This document shows, one piece after another, positions 1 through 8,940 of a stretch of DNA of 64,000 nt. The stretch spans positions 1 through 64,000 of the forward strand of contig CALYQL010000005.1 in NCBI GenBank assembly GCA_945285915.1, in the 5' to 3' direction. The DNA is from an uncultured Bartonella sp. (GTDB lineage Bacteria; Pseudomonadota; Alphaproteobacteria; Rhizobiales; Rhizobiaceae). Every line of letters starts with the position of its first letter. Positions within the stretch are counted from its first letter, which is position 1. The notes under the pieces were generated by a model, which searched no databases, was not told where the DNA came from, and saw only the letters and a program-made list of their open reading frames with translations. The translations under genes and the position numbers were made by a program.

Positions 1-71
1 CTCAGGGCATGTAGCTCTCAGGGCATGTAGCTCTCAGGGCATGTAGCTCTCAGGGCATGTAGCTCTCAGGG
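1..71. repeat. 16-bp exact tandem repeat, 4.4 copies, running off the left edge
   Basis: The unit CTCAGGGCATGTAGCT is repeated without error from base 1 to 64, with a 7-base partial copy to 71. Because the unit is 16 bp, each copy shifts the reading frame, and each contains TAG, so three or more copies put a stop into every forward frame. The array probably extends left of the window. The exact identity of copies suggests a recent or still changing array. Confidence 0.97.
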
Positions 72-193
72 TAGGAATAGCGCTTACAACAGGTGCCAAT
101 ATCCCAATATTTGCAAGTGAGTATTCTGTTGCGTCTAATTATGAAGAAAATTACGCGCTCAGAAATAACGCCAGACAATTTTTTAAGGTATGA
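47..193 (+). pseudogene. Possible 3' remnant of a gene cut off by the 16-bp repeat
   Basis: After a TAG inside the repeat, one forward frame stays open to a TGA at 191-193 and ends in a plausible protein-like tail (roughly 40 codons after the repeat, containing GANIPIFASEYS). No start codon or ribosome site lies in this frame, so it can only be the end of something that starts further left or a broken gene. I do not recognise the peptide. An open frame of this length can arise by chance, so this is weak. Confidence 0.2.
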
Positions 194-639
194 TTTTCCG
201 CCTATGATGTTTGAGATTGCCTTTATACCAAAAAGGCGGACCAATATTCTCAATTCATTCGGTCGAATTTCATTTTTTATGCTGTTTACAGAGTAATCAA
301 TAAAAGTGTCAGGACACGATAAGCCTGCCTCATTGCCATATGGGGAATTTCAGCCGAAACTTGTTAGATTGGGTGTTAGCCCTATCCTAAACATATATTT
401 CGAAACGTGGTGATATGAAAAGCAGATGCTGCATGATGCAGAATATCCATTATTCCAATGCCCAGATTCAAGCTACTGAAGACGCATAATTCAAGATTGA
501 TTGGAAAATTTTGCATTCCCTTATGAATACAACACATGACTAGTAATATGGATAAAGAGATGCAACAATAATTAATATCTTGGTTGAATATTTTTAATGG
601 CACATAACAATTTTAATATTTGAACAGCGAACAATAAAA
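194..639. other. Non-coding spacer, no recognised gene
   Basis: AT-rich stretch between the left-edge repeat and the terminator of the small secreted protein. Short open frames occur on both strands but lack ribosome sites and recognisable products. I see no RNA gene here. Confidence 0.5.
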
Positions 640-660
640 AAGGCGGGCATTGCCCGCCTT
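635..660 (-). terminator. Rho-independent terminator of the small secreted protein gene
   Basis: A perfect 10-bp inverted repeat (arms AAGGCGGGCA and TGCCCGCCTT, 640-649 and 651-660) is followed, read on the minus strand, by a run of T (635-640). It sits 20 bases after the stop codon of the leftward gene. Confidence 0.9.
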
Positions 661-680
661 ATTCTCCAAAAAATGGAGGA

Positions 681-980
681 TTATTTTCTTGGTGTACCGT
701 CGTCTGATTCACCTTTTTCATCATCCTTGATTGTTGTTTTGCTCAAAGGAGAATCTTTTTTCTGTCCTGGAACATAGCTATCTTCACGAGAACCGTCGCC
801 AAAGTGGCGGCCATCATGTGGGGTATCTTCTGTTTTCTCAACAGGTGCCTTTGCCTTTTGACCTTCTACGTAGCTGTCTTCAACAGAACCGTCGCCAGAA
901 GCGTTGCGAGCTTCAGCTGTCAATACGTAAGAAGTAGCTGCCATTAAACTTACCAAAGATACTGCAAGAATCTTTTTCAT
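681..980 (-). CDS. Small secreted acidic protein with a duplicated 14-residue motif
   Basis: The start is placed at the ATG at 980, preceded by GGAG with good spacing, rather than at an upstream start that adds ten residues. The 99-residue product has a signal peptide (MKK, then a hydrophobic stretch to about residue 20, likely cut near residues 22-24). The mature part is hydrophilic and holds two copies of GDGS(V/R)EDSYV(E/P)GQK at residues 29-42 and 61-74, and ends in an acidic, basic-tipped tail. It is probably exported to the periplasm or beyond. I recognise no family and assign no function. It is a single-gene unit with its own terminator. Confidence 0.75.
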   Translation of the reverse strand: MKKILAVSLVSLMAATSYVLTAEARNASGDGSVEDSYVEGQKAKAPVEKTEDTPHDGRHFGDGSREDSYVPGQKKDSPLSKTTIKDDEKGESDDGTPRK

Positions 981-1419
981 AATTTTTCTCCTGTTTGTGA
1001 AGCAAACCACATTATTTTAACCAGTTTGCTTCTCTGTCACCGTTCAAATTAGGTTTTTAAATATCATTAGAAAATAACACTCAATACATAGTTATTATAG
1101 ACAAATGATTCTATTCACGAAATTGTGTAGAGCAGTAAAATTATTTAAAAGGCATCAACCATTTGTTACATTGAATATTGGTTATATTTGGTGGCCCAGT
1201 TTATTTGAAACGCAAATAGCAGTTTCGTATCGTCACCTTCAAATGCGCTAATAGTCATTGAGGGTTGTTTTTTAGCGATTATTACCGCGCAAAGGTCAAA
1301 GCTGATGCACTTTACCATCAAAATTAACGGTTTTTTAAAGTTTTGCCTCGGAAAAACACCTTGAAAACAAATAAAAATAGGCAAAATGGCGGTTTCGTCA
1401 CTTAATCTTGCTTGTATCC
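981..1419. other. Spacer upstream of dnaK
   Basis: No supported gene. A 107-codon leftward open frame (1166-1489) crosses this region and the heat-shock promoter of dnaK but has no family signature, so I regard it as chance. The region is AT-rich apart from the promoter-proximal end. Confidence 0.5.
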
Positions 1420-1451
1420 CTTGCACGTGTAAAAAGCCGCCCTTATATACG
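1420..1451 (+). promoter_or_regulatory. Probable RpoH (sigma-32) promoter of dnaK
   Basis: CTTG at 1420-1423 is followed after 17-18 bases by CCTTATATACG (1441-1451). This matches the alphaproteobacterial heat-shock promoter form as I know it (CTTG, 17-18 bases, CYTATNTNNG). It lies about 125 bp before the dnaK start, leaving a leader of ordinary length. Assignment rests on consensus only. Confidence 0.65.
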
Positions 1452-1576
1452 CCACAACGAAGTTCGTTATGGGTGTTGAAATTCAACATTTGTTACGAGC
1501 TTTTCATATGATTAAGGAGCTGTCTTATAGAAATGCTCGTTAGAGGTTCAGACAGCTTGCTGGATGGAGAGTAGAT

Positions 1577-3496
1577 ATGGCAAAAGTAATCGGTATTGAC
1601 TTGGGTACGACCAATTCTTGCGTTGCTGTCATGGATGGCAAAAACGCAAAGGTCATTGAGAATTCCGAGGGTGCACGCACAACACCTTCTATTGTAGCTT
1701 TTTCAGATGGGGGCGAACGCCTTGTTGGTCAACCAGCCAAGCGTCAGGCGGTAACCAATCCTGAAGGTACAATTTTCGCTGTTAAGCGTTTGATTGGTCG
1801 TCGTTTTGATGATCCAATGGTAAGCAAGGATAAAGAGCTTGTTCCATACAAAATCGTTAAAGGCGAAAACGGCGATGCATGGGTAGAAGTAGAAGGTAAA
1901 AAATATTCACCGTCTCAAGTTTCTGCTATGGTTTTGCAGAAAATGAAAGAAACGGCTGAGGCTTATCTTGGTGAAAAAGTTGAACAGGCTGTTATCACAG
2001 TTCCTGCCTACTTCAACGATGCTCAACGTCAAGCAACTAAAGACGCAGGTAAAATTGCTGGTCTTGAAGTATTGCGTATCATTAACGAGCCTACGGCAGC
2101 TGCTTTGGCTTATGGTCTTGACAAAAAAGACGGCAAAACAATTGCTGTTTATGACCTTGGTGGTGGTACATTCGATATTTCAGTTCTTGAAATTGGCGAT
2201 GGCGTTTTTGAAGTTAAATCAACCAATGGTGATACATTCCTTGGTGGTGAAGACTTTGATATGCGTTTGGTCTCATATTTGGCTGACGAATTCAAAAAAG
2301 AAAATGGCATTGATCTGACAAAAGATAAGCTTGCTTTGCAGCGCTTGAAAGAAGCTTCAGAAAAAGCCAAAATTGAGCTTTCTTCTTCACAGCAGACCGA
2401 GATCAATCTTCCATTTATCACCGCAGATCAGTCTGGTCCAAAGCACTTGACCATGAAATTGACCCGCGCAAAATTCGAGTCATTGGTTGATGATCTTGTT
2501 CAACGTACAATCAACCCTTGTAAGGCTGCATTGAAAGATGCTGGCTTGACAGCTGGTGAAATTGACGAAGTTGTTTTGGTTGGTGGTATGACCCGTATGC
2601 CGAAGATCCAGGAAGTTGTTAAGACTTTCTTCGGCAAGGATCCGCACAAGGGTGTTAACCCTGATGAAGTTGTTGCTATGGGTGCAGCAATTCAGGGCGG
2701 TGTTTTACAGGGCGATGTCAAGGATGTTCTTTTGCTTGACGTTACACCACTTTCATTAGGTATTGAAACATTGGGCGGTGTTTTCACACGCTTGATTGAA
2801 CGCAATACAACAATTCCAACCAAGAAGTCACAAACGTTCTCAACTGCTGATGATAATCAGAACGCTGTTACAATTCGCGTTTTCCAAGGTGAGCGTGAAA
2901 TGGCAGCAGACAACAAGTTGCTTGGACAGTTTGACCTTGTTGGTATTCCGCCTGCACCACGTGGTGTTCCACAGATTGAAGTGACATTCGATATTGATGC
3001 TAACGGTATTGTTAATGTTTCTGCAAAGGATAAAGGAACAGGCAAAGAGCATCAGATCCGTATTCAGGCTTCTGGTGGTTTGAGTGATGCCGACATCGAG
3101 AAGATGGTCCAAGATGCTGAAGCTCACGCAGCAGATGACAAGAAGCGTCGTGAAGGTGTTGAAGCCAAAAATCAGGCAGAAGCGCTTATCCATACAACTG
3201 AAAAATCGCTTGCCGATTATGGTGATAAGGTTTCCGCAGACGACAAAACCGCAATCGAAACAGCTGTGGCTGATTTGAAGAAGGCAGTCGAAAGTGACAA
3301 CACTGACGATATTTCTGCCAAGACCAAAGCATTGGCTGAAGCCAGCATGAAGTTGGGCGAAGCAATGTATGAAGCTTCAAAAGCACAGGCTGAAGCAGAT
3401 GCAGCAGCCGATGCTGCTAAGGATGCACGCAGGGACGATGATGTTGTTGATGCTGATTTTGAAGAAATCGACGACACCAAGAACGACAAGAAATAA
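1577..3496 (+). CDS. dnaK: Chaperone protein DnaK (Hsp70)
   Basis: ATP-dependent Hsp70 chaperone that binds exposed hydrophobic peptides in the cytoplasm with DnaJ and GrpE. The 639-residue protein has the usual length. The nucleotide-binding domain opens with [13 protein letters not shown] (residues 6-18) and carries DLGGGTFD near residue 194. The substrate-binding domain follows from about residue 390, and the C-terminus is the typical acidic tail. The ATG at 1577 is preceded by GGAGAG. It stands in the classic dnaK-dnaJ order, with a probable RpoH promoter upstream and a terminator between the two genes, so dnaJ may have its own transcription or rely on read-through. Confidence 0.99.
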   Translation: MAKVIGIDLGTTNSCVAVMDGKNAKVIENSEGARTTPSIVAFSDGGERLVGQPAKRQAVTNPEGTIFAVKRLIGRRFDDPMVSKDKELVPYKIVKGENGDAWVEVEGKKYSPSQVSAMVLQKMKETAEAYLGEKVEQAVITVPAYFNDAQRQATKDAGKIAGLEVLRIINEPTAAALAYGLDKKDGKTIAVYDLGGGTFDISVLEIGDGVFEVKSTNGDTFLGGEDFDMRLVSYLADEFKKENGIDLTKDKLALQRLKEASEKAKIELSSSQQTEINLPFITADQSGPKHLTMKLTRAKFESLVDDLVQRTINPCKAALKDAGLTAGEIDEVVLVGGMTRMPKIQEVVKTFFGKDPHKGVNPDEVVAMGAAIQGGVLQGDVKDVLLLDVTPLSLGIETLGGVFTRLIERNTTIPTKKSQTFSTADDNQNAVTIRVFQGEREMAADNKLLGQFDLVGIPPAPRGVPQIEVTFDIDANGIVNVSAKDKGTGKEHQIRIQASGGLSDADIEKMVQDAEAHAADDKKRREGVEAKNQAEALIHTTEKSLADYGDKVSADDKTAIETAVADLKKAVESDNTDDISAKTKALAEASMKLGEAMYEASKAQAEADAAADAAKDARRDDDVVDADFEEIDDTKNDKK

Positions 3497-3522
3497 TTAG
3501 AACTGTTGTGTTGTAGAGAGAC

Positions 3523-3560
3523 AAAGCTCGGCCTTTTTTTGCAAAGGTCGAGCTTTTATT
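3523..3560 (+). terminator. Terminator after dnaK
   Basis: Fourteen-base arms (3523-3536 and 3543-3556) pair with one G-U wobble and end in TTTATTTTAT. It lies about 25 bases after the dnaK stop and before dnaJ. Confidence 0.85.
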
Positions 3561-3695
3561 TTATAGGCAAAGTGTTCTGAAAGCTTGAAAGTATGAAGCA
3601 ATTGCTCTTCTTTTGGCAAAGCAATATAGTAACACAGACAACAATAGGGCAGTGTCGTGCTGAATTGGGCGACAGATAGTCTGCGGGAATAAGCG

Positions 3696-4859
3696 ATGAA
3701 AATTGATTATTACGAAATGTTAGGCGTAACACGGGAATGCGATGACAAAACGTTGAAATCGGCATTTCGTAAACTTGCAATGCGTTATCACCCCGACAGA
3801 AACCCCGGGGATAAGGAAGCTGAGCAGAAATTTAAAGAAATTGGCGAAGCTTACGAGGTTTTAAAAGATCCACAAAAGCGTGCGGCTTATGACCGTTTTG
3901 GTCATGCAGCTTTTGAAAATGGCGGCGCAGGCAGTGGACCTTTTGGTCGTTCCGGTTTTGGTGGTGCTGGTGGATTTGCTGATATTTTTGAAGATTTCTT
4001 TGGCGAGATGATGGGTGGTGGTCGCCGGAAACGTTCCGATGGCCGTGAACGGGGTGCCGATCTAAGTTACAATATGGAAGTAACGTTGGAAGAAGCATTC
4101 CATGGAAAAACAGCACAAATTCGTGTTCCCGGTTCAATAACTTGCGATGCGTGTGAAGGGTCGGGGGCAAAAACCGGCACAAAACCACAAACCTGTGCAA
4201 CGTGTAATGGGTCTGGACGTGTGCGTGCAGCACAAGGCTTTTTCTCAATTGAACGCCCCTGTCCGGCATGTCATGGTCGCGGTGAGATTATCAAGGATCC
4301 ATGCCCGAAATGTCATGGTCAAGGGCGCATTGAAGAAGAGCGTACATTAACGGTCAATATTCCGGCTGGTATTGAAGATGGTACCAGAATTCGTTTGGCT
4401 GGCGAAGGAGAAGCAGGAAGCCGTGGTGGCCCTGCAGGCGACTTATATATCTTCCTAGCTGTTAAACCGCATGAATTTTTCCAACGGGATGGTGCTGATC
4501 TTTATTGCCGCGTGCCTATTTCCATGACCAAGGCAGCTCTTGGTGGTGAGTTTGAAGTTTCCACGCTTGATGGCATGAAAACACGTGTAAAAGTTCCTGA
4601 AGGCACGCAAAATGGCCGCCAATTCCGTTTGAAAGGCAAAGGTATGCCGGTTTTGCGCCAGCAGGCTGTGGGCGATCTTTATATTCAGGTGACAATAGAG
4701 ACGCCGCAGAAACTAAGCAAAAAACAACGGGAATTGTTGGAAGAGTTTGACAAACTATCTGTCGAAGAAAATTCACCGCAATCACATGGTTTCTTCGCAC
4801 GAATGAAGGAATTTTTTGAAGGTATTGGCGGCAGTAACAGCGATAATAGTAAAAGCTAA
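3696..4859 (+). CDS. dnaJ: Chaperone protein DnaJ (Hsp40)
   Basis: Co-chaperone that stimulates the ATPase of DnaK and delivers substrates. The J domain at residues 1-70 has the invariant HPD (32-34). It is followed by a Gly/Phe-rich linker (about 72-105) and a zinc domain with four CxxCxGxG-type repeats between about residues 150 and 210 ([32 protein letters not shown]). The C-terminal substrate-binding domains complete the 387-residue type I DnaJ. The ATG at 3696 starts the conserved [11 protein letters not shown]. It lies 200 bp downstream of dnaK. Confidence 0.99.
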   Translation: MKIDYYEMLGVTRECDDKTLKSAFRKLAMRYHPDRNPGDKEAEQKFKEIGEAYEVLKDPQKRAAYDRFGHAAFENGGAGSGPFGRSGFGGAGGFADIFEDFFGEMMGGGRRKRSDGRERGADLSYNMEVTLEEAFHGKTAQIRVPGSITCDACEGSGAKTGTKPQTCATCNGSGRVRAAQGFFSIERPCPACHGRGEIIKDPCPKCHGQGRIEEERTLTVNIPAGIEDGTRIRLAGEGEAGSRGGPAGDLYIFLAVKPHEFFQRDGADLYCRVPISMTKAALGGEFEVSTLDGMKTRVKVPEGTQNGRQFRLKGKGMPVLRQQAVGDLYIQVTIETPQKLSKKQRELLEEFDKLSVEENSPQSHGFFARMKEFFEGIGGSNSDNSKS

Positions 4860-4910
4860 CAAGTGGCTCATACCATCGTAAAGTTATGTGTGAGCGGTCA
4901 GAAAAATACA

Positions 4911-4937
4911 AAGGGCGGAAAGATATTCCGCCCTTTT
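4911..4937 (+). terminator. Bidirectional terminator between dnaJ and dapE
   Basis: Arms AAGGGCGGAA (4911-4920) and TTCCGCCCTT (4926-4935) are perfect complements with a 5-base loop. The genes on both sides converge here and T-rich sequence follows on both strands, so it can serve both. Confidence 0.85.
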
Positions 4938-5023
4938 AGTTATTTGTTCCGCCTTTTTGATTATTGGCGATAATCTAATTTCTAGTAAAAAAATGGATAT
5001 TGAATATTGGGCAATACCGTTAC

Positions 5024-6211
5024 TTATTCATTGCTGTCATCAGCAAAGAATAGTTCTAGAAATTTTTCATATATTTGTGTGAGTTGTTCAAGATCGTTAA
5101 TGGAAACACATTCGTCGATCATATGCATGGTTTGCCCAACAAGCCCAAACTCGACAACAGGGCAATAATCTTTGATAAACCGTGCGTCGGATGTTCCACC
5201 AGAGGTGGATAATTCTGGTGTGCGCCCTGTCACAGCTTCAATTGCGGCACTCAAACGACTGACCAGCCGTTCATTTTTTGTCAGGAATACACCACCTGGG
5301 CTTACCATCCAGTCAAGTTGGTAACTAGCCGAAGATGCACTGCCATGCTGCAATTTTACTGCAGCCAAACGATTTTCAATTTCTTGTTTTAAAGTATCGA
5401 CATTCCAATTGTCATTATACCGAATGTTAAAGCGGATTGTGCTTTGTGCCGGAATAACATTGGTTGTCGGATTGCCGGTGTCAATTGCGGTAATTTCAAG
5501 ATTACTTGGTTGAAAATTACTTGAACCTTCATCAAGGGGTGTATTTTTTAAAGCGTCACACAGCTTGATAGTTAAATAAAGTGGATTAGCCGCACGGTCA
5601 GGATAAGCAACATGCCCTTGCTTTCCTTGCACTGTGATAACGCCTGAAAGCGAGCCACGCCGACCAATTTTAATCATGTCGCCTAAATTGTTGGGATTGG
5701 TTGGTTCCCCAACAATTGTCGCATCCCAAGTTTCGCCCTTGTCGCTTGCCCATTTCAAAAGCTTTATTGTGCCATTAATACCAGGACCTTCTTCGTCATT
5801 TGTTATCAATAGGCTAAGTGAGCCCTTAAGCGGATTTTTTTCCAAATAACGGGCAACTGCTGCAATAAAACAGGCTATTCCGCCTTTCATATCAACAGCG
5901 CCACGGCCATAAAGTTTATCGTCTTTTATAGCACCTTCAAATGGCGGAAAGTTCCATGCTTTTTCGTCACCAACCGGTACAACATCGGTATGACCGGCAA
6001 AAGCAAGATGCGGCCCATTTTTACCCACACGCGCATAGAGGTTTTCAATATCAGGTGTGTTTTTATCTGTAAAAATTGGTCGTTCAACAGAAAAACCAAG
6101 GCTTTTTGCCCATGTTTGAACTTGCGTTAATACGCCATTTTCATGCGGCGTAACAGATGGACAACGGATAAGTGCCTGTGCCAAAGCTACAGGATCTTTG
6201 AGTGTCAACAT
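5024..6211 (-). CDS. dapE: Succinyl-diaminopimelate desuccinylase
   Basis: Zinc enzyme of the lysine/meso-diaminopimelate pathway that hydrolyses N-succinyl-LL-diaminopimelate in the cytoplasm, so it supplies cell-wall precursor. The M20 family metal-site residues are visible: His74 in [10 protein letters not shown], Asp107 in [10 protein letters not shown], Glu140/141 in NDEEGPG, and the C-terminal His in QTMHMIDE. The dimerisation domain lies in the middle. I start at the ATG at 6211, which follows AGGACA. A longer frame to 6256 adds a non-conserved Cys/Arg-rich stretch. Length (395 residues) is slightly above the usual 375-380. Confidence 0.96.
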   Translation of the reverse strand: MLTLKDPVALAQALIRCPSVTPHENGVLTQVQTWAKSLGFSVERPIFTDKNTPDIENLYARVGKNGPHLAFAGHTDVVPVGDEKAWNFPPFEGAIKDDKLYGRGAVDMKGGIACFIAAVARYLEKNPLKGSLSLLITNDEEGPGINGTIKLLKWASDKGETWDATIVGEPTNPNNLGDMIKIGRRGSLSGVITVQGKQGHVAYPDRAANPLYLTIKLCDALKNTPLDEGSSNFQPSNLEITAIDTGNPTTNVIPAQSTIRFNIRYNDNWNVDTLKQEIENRLAAVKLQHGSASSASYQLDWMVSPGGVFLTKNERLVSRLSAAIEAVTGRTPELSTSGGTSDARFIKDYCPVVEFGLVGQTMHMIDECVSINDLEQLTQIYEKFLELFFADDSNE

Positions 6212-6378
6212 TGCTATTGTCCTTTGTCTCAAACAGTATCGACAGTTATTATTCACTAATTTGATAATAATTAAGAAAATATATTGTTAATATTTCTATC
6301 ATGCTGCTAAATAAATTGCGTGCCTGAATTTCGTCGCTTAGGTTAAACTAGTAGGGAAATTATAAGGGGATAGCAATT

Positions 6379-7683
6379 ATGGCCGGATTGGTAGATACTC
6401 CTGACAATGATGAGGGGAATGTTGCCCTTACACCTGTCGGTAGTAAAACGAAATTGATTGTCGGAGCGGGTGTCGGCAATTTTCTCGAAATGTTCGATTT
6501 TACGGTTTATAGTTTTTTTGCCGCTATTATCGGGCATGTCTTTTTTAATTCTGAAGATAAGCTGATTTCATTGCTGATATCGGTATCAGTTTTTGGCGTA
6601 GGCTTTGTCATGCGTCCATTAGGCAGTATTATTATCGGTGCCTATGCCGACCGCCATGGGCGTAAAGCCGCAATGTTATTGACAATTGTATTAATGGCCA
6701 TTGGCAGCGCCTTGATAGGATTTGCACCACCTTATGAGGCAATTGGTGTTTTTGCGCCGCTGATGATTGTTATGGGACGTCTATTTCAAGGATTTTCAGC
6801 GGGTGGAGAAGTTGGCGCGGCGACAACACTTCTTATGGAATCGGCTGAGCGTAACAAACGTGGATTTTTCGTTAGCTGGCAATTTTTCGGACAAGGCTTG
6901 AGTACTTTAACCGGTTCACTTCTTGCCGCCGTATTAATGAGTTGTCTATCCAATGAAGCCATGGAAAGCTGGGGTTGGCGCGTACCATTTATCTTTTCAC
7001 TGCTTATTATCCCTGTTGGGCTTTATATCCGCGCCCATATCAAGGAAACATATAAGGCACCAACTGTTGAAGCACACGAAAAGCATCCATTTAAAGAGCT
7101 TATCAGCCAGCATACGAAACAGACGATTATCGGTATTCTTGTGGTTTTCCCAACAACCGTCATGATGTATATTTTGGTATTCTTCATGCCGAACTACTTG
7201 AAAACAGTAACAGAAATCGGAAGCTCGGAATCGTTCCTTGTATCGAGTTATGCAAGTGTCATTGTTATCGTTGTGACTGTTTTTGCAGGCTTTTTTTGTG
7301 ATCGGTTGGAACGGCGTAAAGGCGCAGCTATTGCAGTTCTGGTCGTCACCTTTATTTCATCCTATTTTGCATTCCACTTTGTGCAAAATATGCACGTGTT
7401 CCTAGCTTTTTACACCGTGTCAGTGATTTGCATGGGGATTATGCTAACCTTATCGGTTCTTTTCATTATGGAAGCATTTGAGAAAAGAATTCGCGCAACA
7501 GCGACGGCGGTTATTTATGCTTTTGGTGTGTCAATTTTTGGCGGCACAGCACAAATGATTGTAACATTCCTTCTTAAAATATCCGACCGCAATATCATGG
7601 CGCCATTCTGGTATCTTGGTGTCGCTATCGTCTTTGGTGTGGCGGCATATCTGGCTTTCGACGAACAGCGCCATGAAAATTAA
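6379..7683 (+). CDS. MFS transporter of the metabolite:H+ symporter (MHS) family
   Basis: Twelve-segment inner-membrane symporter of the ShiA/ProP/KgtP type. GNFLEMFDFTVYSFF (34-48) is the family's first-helix signature, and the loop 2-3 motif GAYADRHGRKAAM is at 88-100. Length (434) is typical. A good ribosome site (AAGGGGATAG) precedes the ATG. The M20D amidohydrolase genes follow after 23 and 49 bp, so the three look co-transcribed. The natural reading is uptake of an acylated amino acid or small acid that the two hydrolases then split. The substrate cannot be named from sequence. Confidence 0.85.
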   Translation: MAGLVDTPDNDEGNVALTPVGSKTKLIVGAGVGNFLEMFDFTVYSFFAAIIGHVFFNSEDKLISLLISVSVFGVGFVMRPLGSIIIGAYADRHGRKAAMLLTIVLMAIGSALIGFAPPYEAIGVFAPLMIVMGRLFQGFSAGGEVGAATTLLMESAERNKRGFFVSWQFFGQGLSTLTGSLLAAVLMSCLSNEAMESWGWRVPFIFSLLIIPVGLYIRAHIKETYKAPTVEAHEKHPFKELISQHTKQTIIGILVVFPTTVMMYILVFFMPNYLKTVTEIGSSESFLVSSYASVIVIVVTVFAGFFCDRLERRKGAAIAVLVVTFISSYFAFHFVQNMHVFLAFYTVSVICMGIMLTLSVLFIMEAFEKRIRATATAVIYAFGVSIFGGTAQMIVTFLLKISDRNIMAPFWYLGVAIVFGVAAYLAFDEQRHEN

Positions 7684-7706
7684 TTATAGAAAATAGGGGA
7701 ATTCGG

Positions 7707-8891
7707 ATGAGTAATGAACACCACTCGCAAGAAGCAAAAAAGATTCTTCAAACCATGGCAGCCTATGTGCCAGAAATGGAAGCAGTGCGTCACGATTTGC
7801 ACGCACATCCTGAGATAGCTTATGAAGAGCATAGAACGGCAAAAGTTATTGCCGACCTTTTGAAAAAATGGGGTTATGAAGTTACAACAGGCATTGGTAA
7901 AACAGGCGTTGTTGGACGCTTGAAAGTTGGCGATGGCAAAAAATCCATTGGTTTGCGTGCTGATTTTGATGCTTTACCGATTACAGAAATGACAAATCTT
8001 GAATATTCGAGTTGTCATGAAGGCAAAATGCACGCTTGTGGACATGATGGTCATACAACCATGTTGTTAACAGCCGCTCGCTATTTTGCCGAAACAAAGA
8101 ATTTCAATGGCACTCTCAATCTCATTTTCCAACCAGCAGAAGAAGGTTTTGCTGGTGCAAAAGCAATGATTGATGATGGCCTTTTTGAAAAATTCCCATG
8201 TGATGCCGTTTTTGGTATGCACAACTGGCCAGGCTCTCCAACTGGCAAAATATCCGTTAATACAGGGGCTTTCATGCCTTCAAGCGATACGGTCAAGATC
8301 AAGGTGATTGGTAAGGGCGGTCATGGTGCTGTTCCGGATAAGGCAATTGATCCGATAGCGGCAAGTGCTGCAATCATTTCAAGTCTACAAACGGTTGTCT
8401 CACGAAACGTGCCACCGCTCGAAACGGCTGTTGTAACCGTTGGTAGCTTCCATGCAGGATTTGCAGCCAATGTTATTCCCGATAGTGCGGAAATGTTGCT
8501 CACCGTCCGTTGCTTTAATCCAGACGTAAGAGATTTGCTGCAATCGCGGATAGAAAGTCTGGCAAAGTTACAGGCTGAAAGTTTTGGTGCAACGGCTGAA
8601 GTTGATTATCAGCGTTCCTATCCAGTGCTGGTCAACCATGAAGCAGAAACGGCATTTGCTGTTGATGTTGCGGCAAAAGTTTTTGGTTCCACCAATGTCG
8701 ATGACAATATGACAAAACCATCAGGCAGTGAAGATTTTGCCTTTATGTTAGAAAAAGTGCCAGGGTCATATGTTGTCATTGGAAATGGTGAGAGTGCGCC
8801 TTTGCATAGTCCCAATTATAACTTCAACGATGAGTTGCTCCCTCTTGGTGGTTGTTATTGGGTTTCATTGGCTGAAACATATTTGAAATGA
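7707..8891 (+). CDS. M20D-family amidohydrolase (hippurate/N-acyl-amino-acid hydrolase type), copy 1
   Basis: Metal-dependent cytoplasmic amidohydrolase of the family with hippurate hydrolase, aminoacylases and IAA-amino-acid hydrolases; it would release a free amino acid from an N-acyl conjugate. Metal ligands are intact: Cys111 and His113 in HACGHDGHT, Glu145/146 in FQPAEEG, His172 in GMHNWP, and the final His near residue 367 in PLHSPNYNF. The 394 residues have the M20 fold order: catalytic, dimerisation (about 190-300), catalytic. A clear ribosome site (AGGGG) precedes the ATG at 7707. Which acyl group is cleaved is unknown. Confidence 0.9.
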   Translation: MSNEHHSQEAKKILQTMAAYVPEMEAVRHDLHAHPEIAYEEHRTAKVIADLLKKWGYEVTTGIGKTGVVGRLKVGDGKKSIGLRADFDALPITEMTNLEYSSCHEGKMHACGHDGHTTMLLTAARYFAETKNFNGTLNLIFQPAEEGFAGAKAMIDDGLFEKFPCDAVFGMHNWPGSPTGKISVNTGAFMPSSDTVKIKVIGKGGHGAVPDKAIDPIAASAAIISSLQTVVSRNVPPLETAVVTVGSFHAGFAANVIPDSAEMLLTVRCFNPDVRDLLQSRIESLAKLQAESFGATAEVDYQRSYPVLVNHEAETAFAVDVAAKVFGSTNVDDNMTKPSGSEDFAFMLEKVPGSYVVIGNGESAPLHSPNYNFNDELLPLGGCYWVSLAETYLK

Positions 8892-8901
8892 CTTTTGAAG
8901 G

Positions 8902-8922
8902 CTACATTCTCGAAGAATGTAG
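8902..8922 (+). other. Perfect intercistronic hairpin between the two amidohydrolase genes
   Basis: Arms CTACATTCT (8902-8910) and AGAATGTAG (8914-8922) pair fully around a CGA triloop, 11 bases after the first stop and 18 bases before the second start. No T run follows, so it is not a standard terminator. It may stabilise or process the message, or tune expression of the second copy. Confidence 0.6.
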
Positions 8923-8940
8923 GATATAGGACTTAGATCT

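Noticed and set aside
1..71. CRISPR array
   Set aside because: The 16-bp copies are contiguous with no spacers and no cas genes are in the window.
93..296. 67-codon forward open frame near the left edge and its antisense partner (50-253)
   Set aside because: No ribosome site, no conserved pattern, and both overlap the repeat edge; composition is not protein-like in either.
1166..1489. 107-codon leftward open frame upstream of dnaK
   Set aside because: It covers the heat-shock promoter of dnaK, has no ribosome site or domain, and fits a chance frame.
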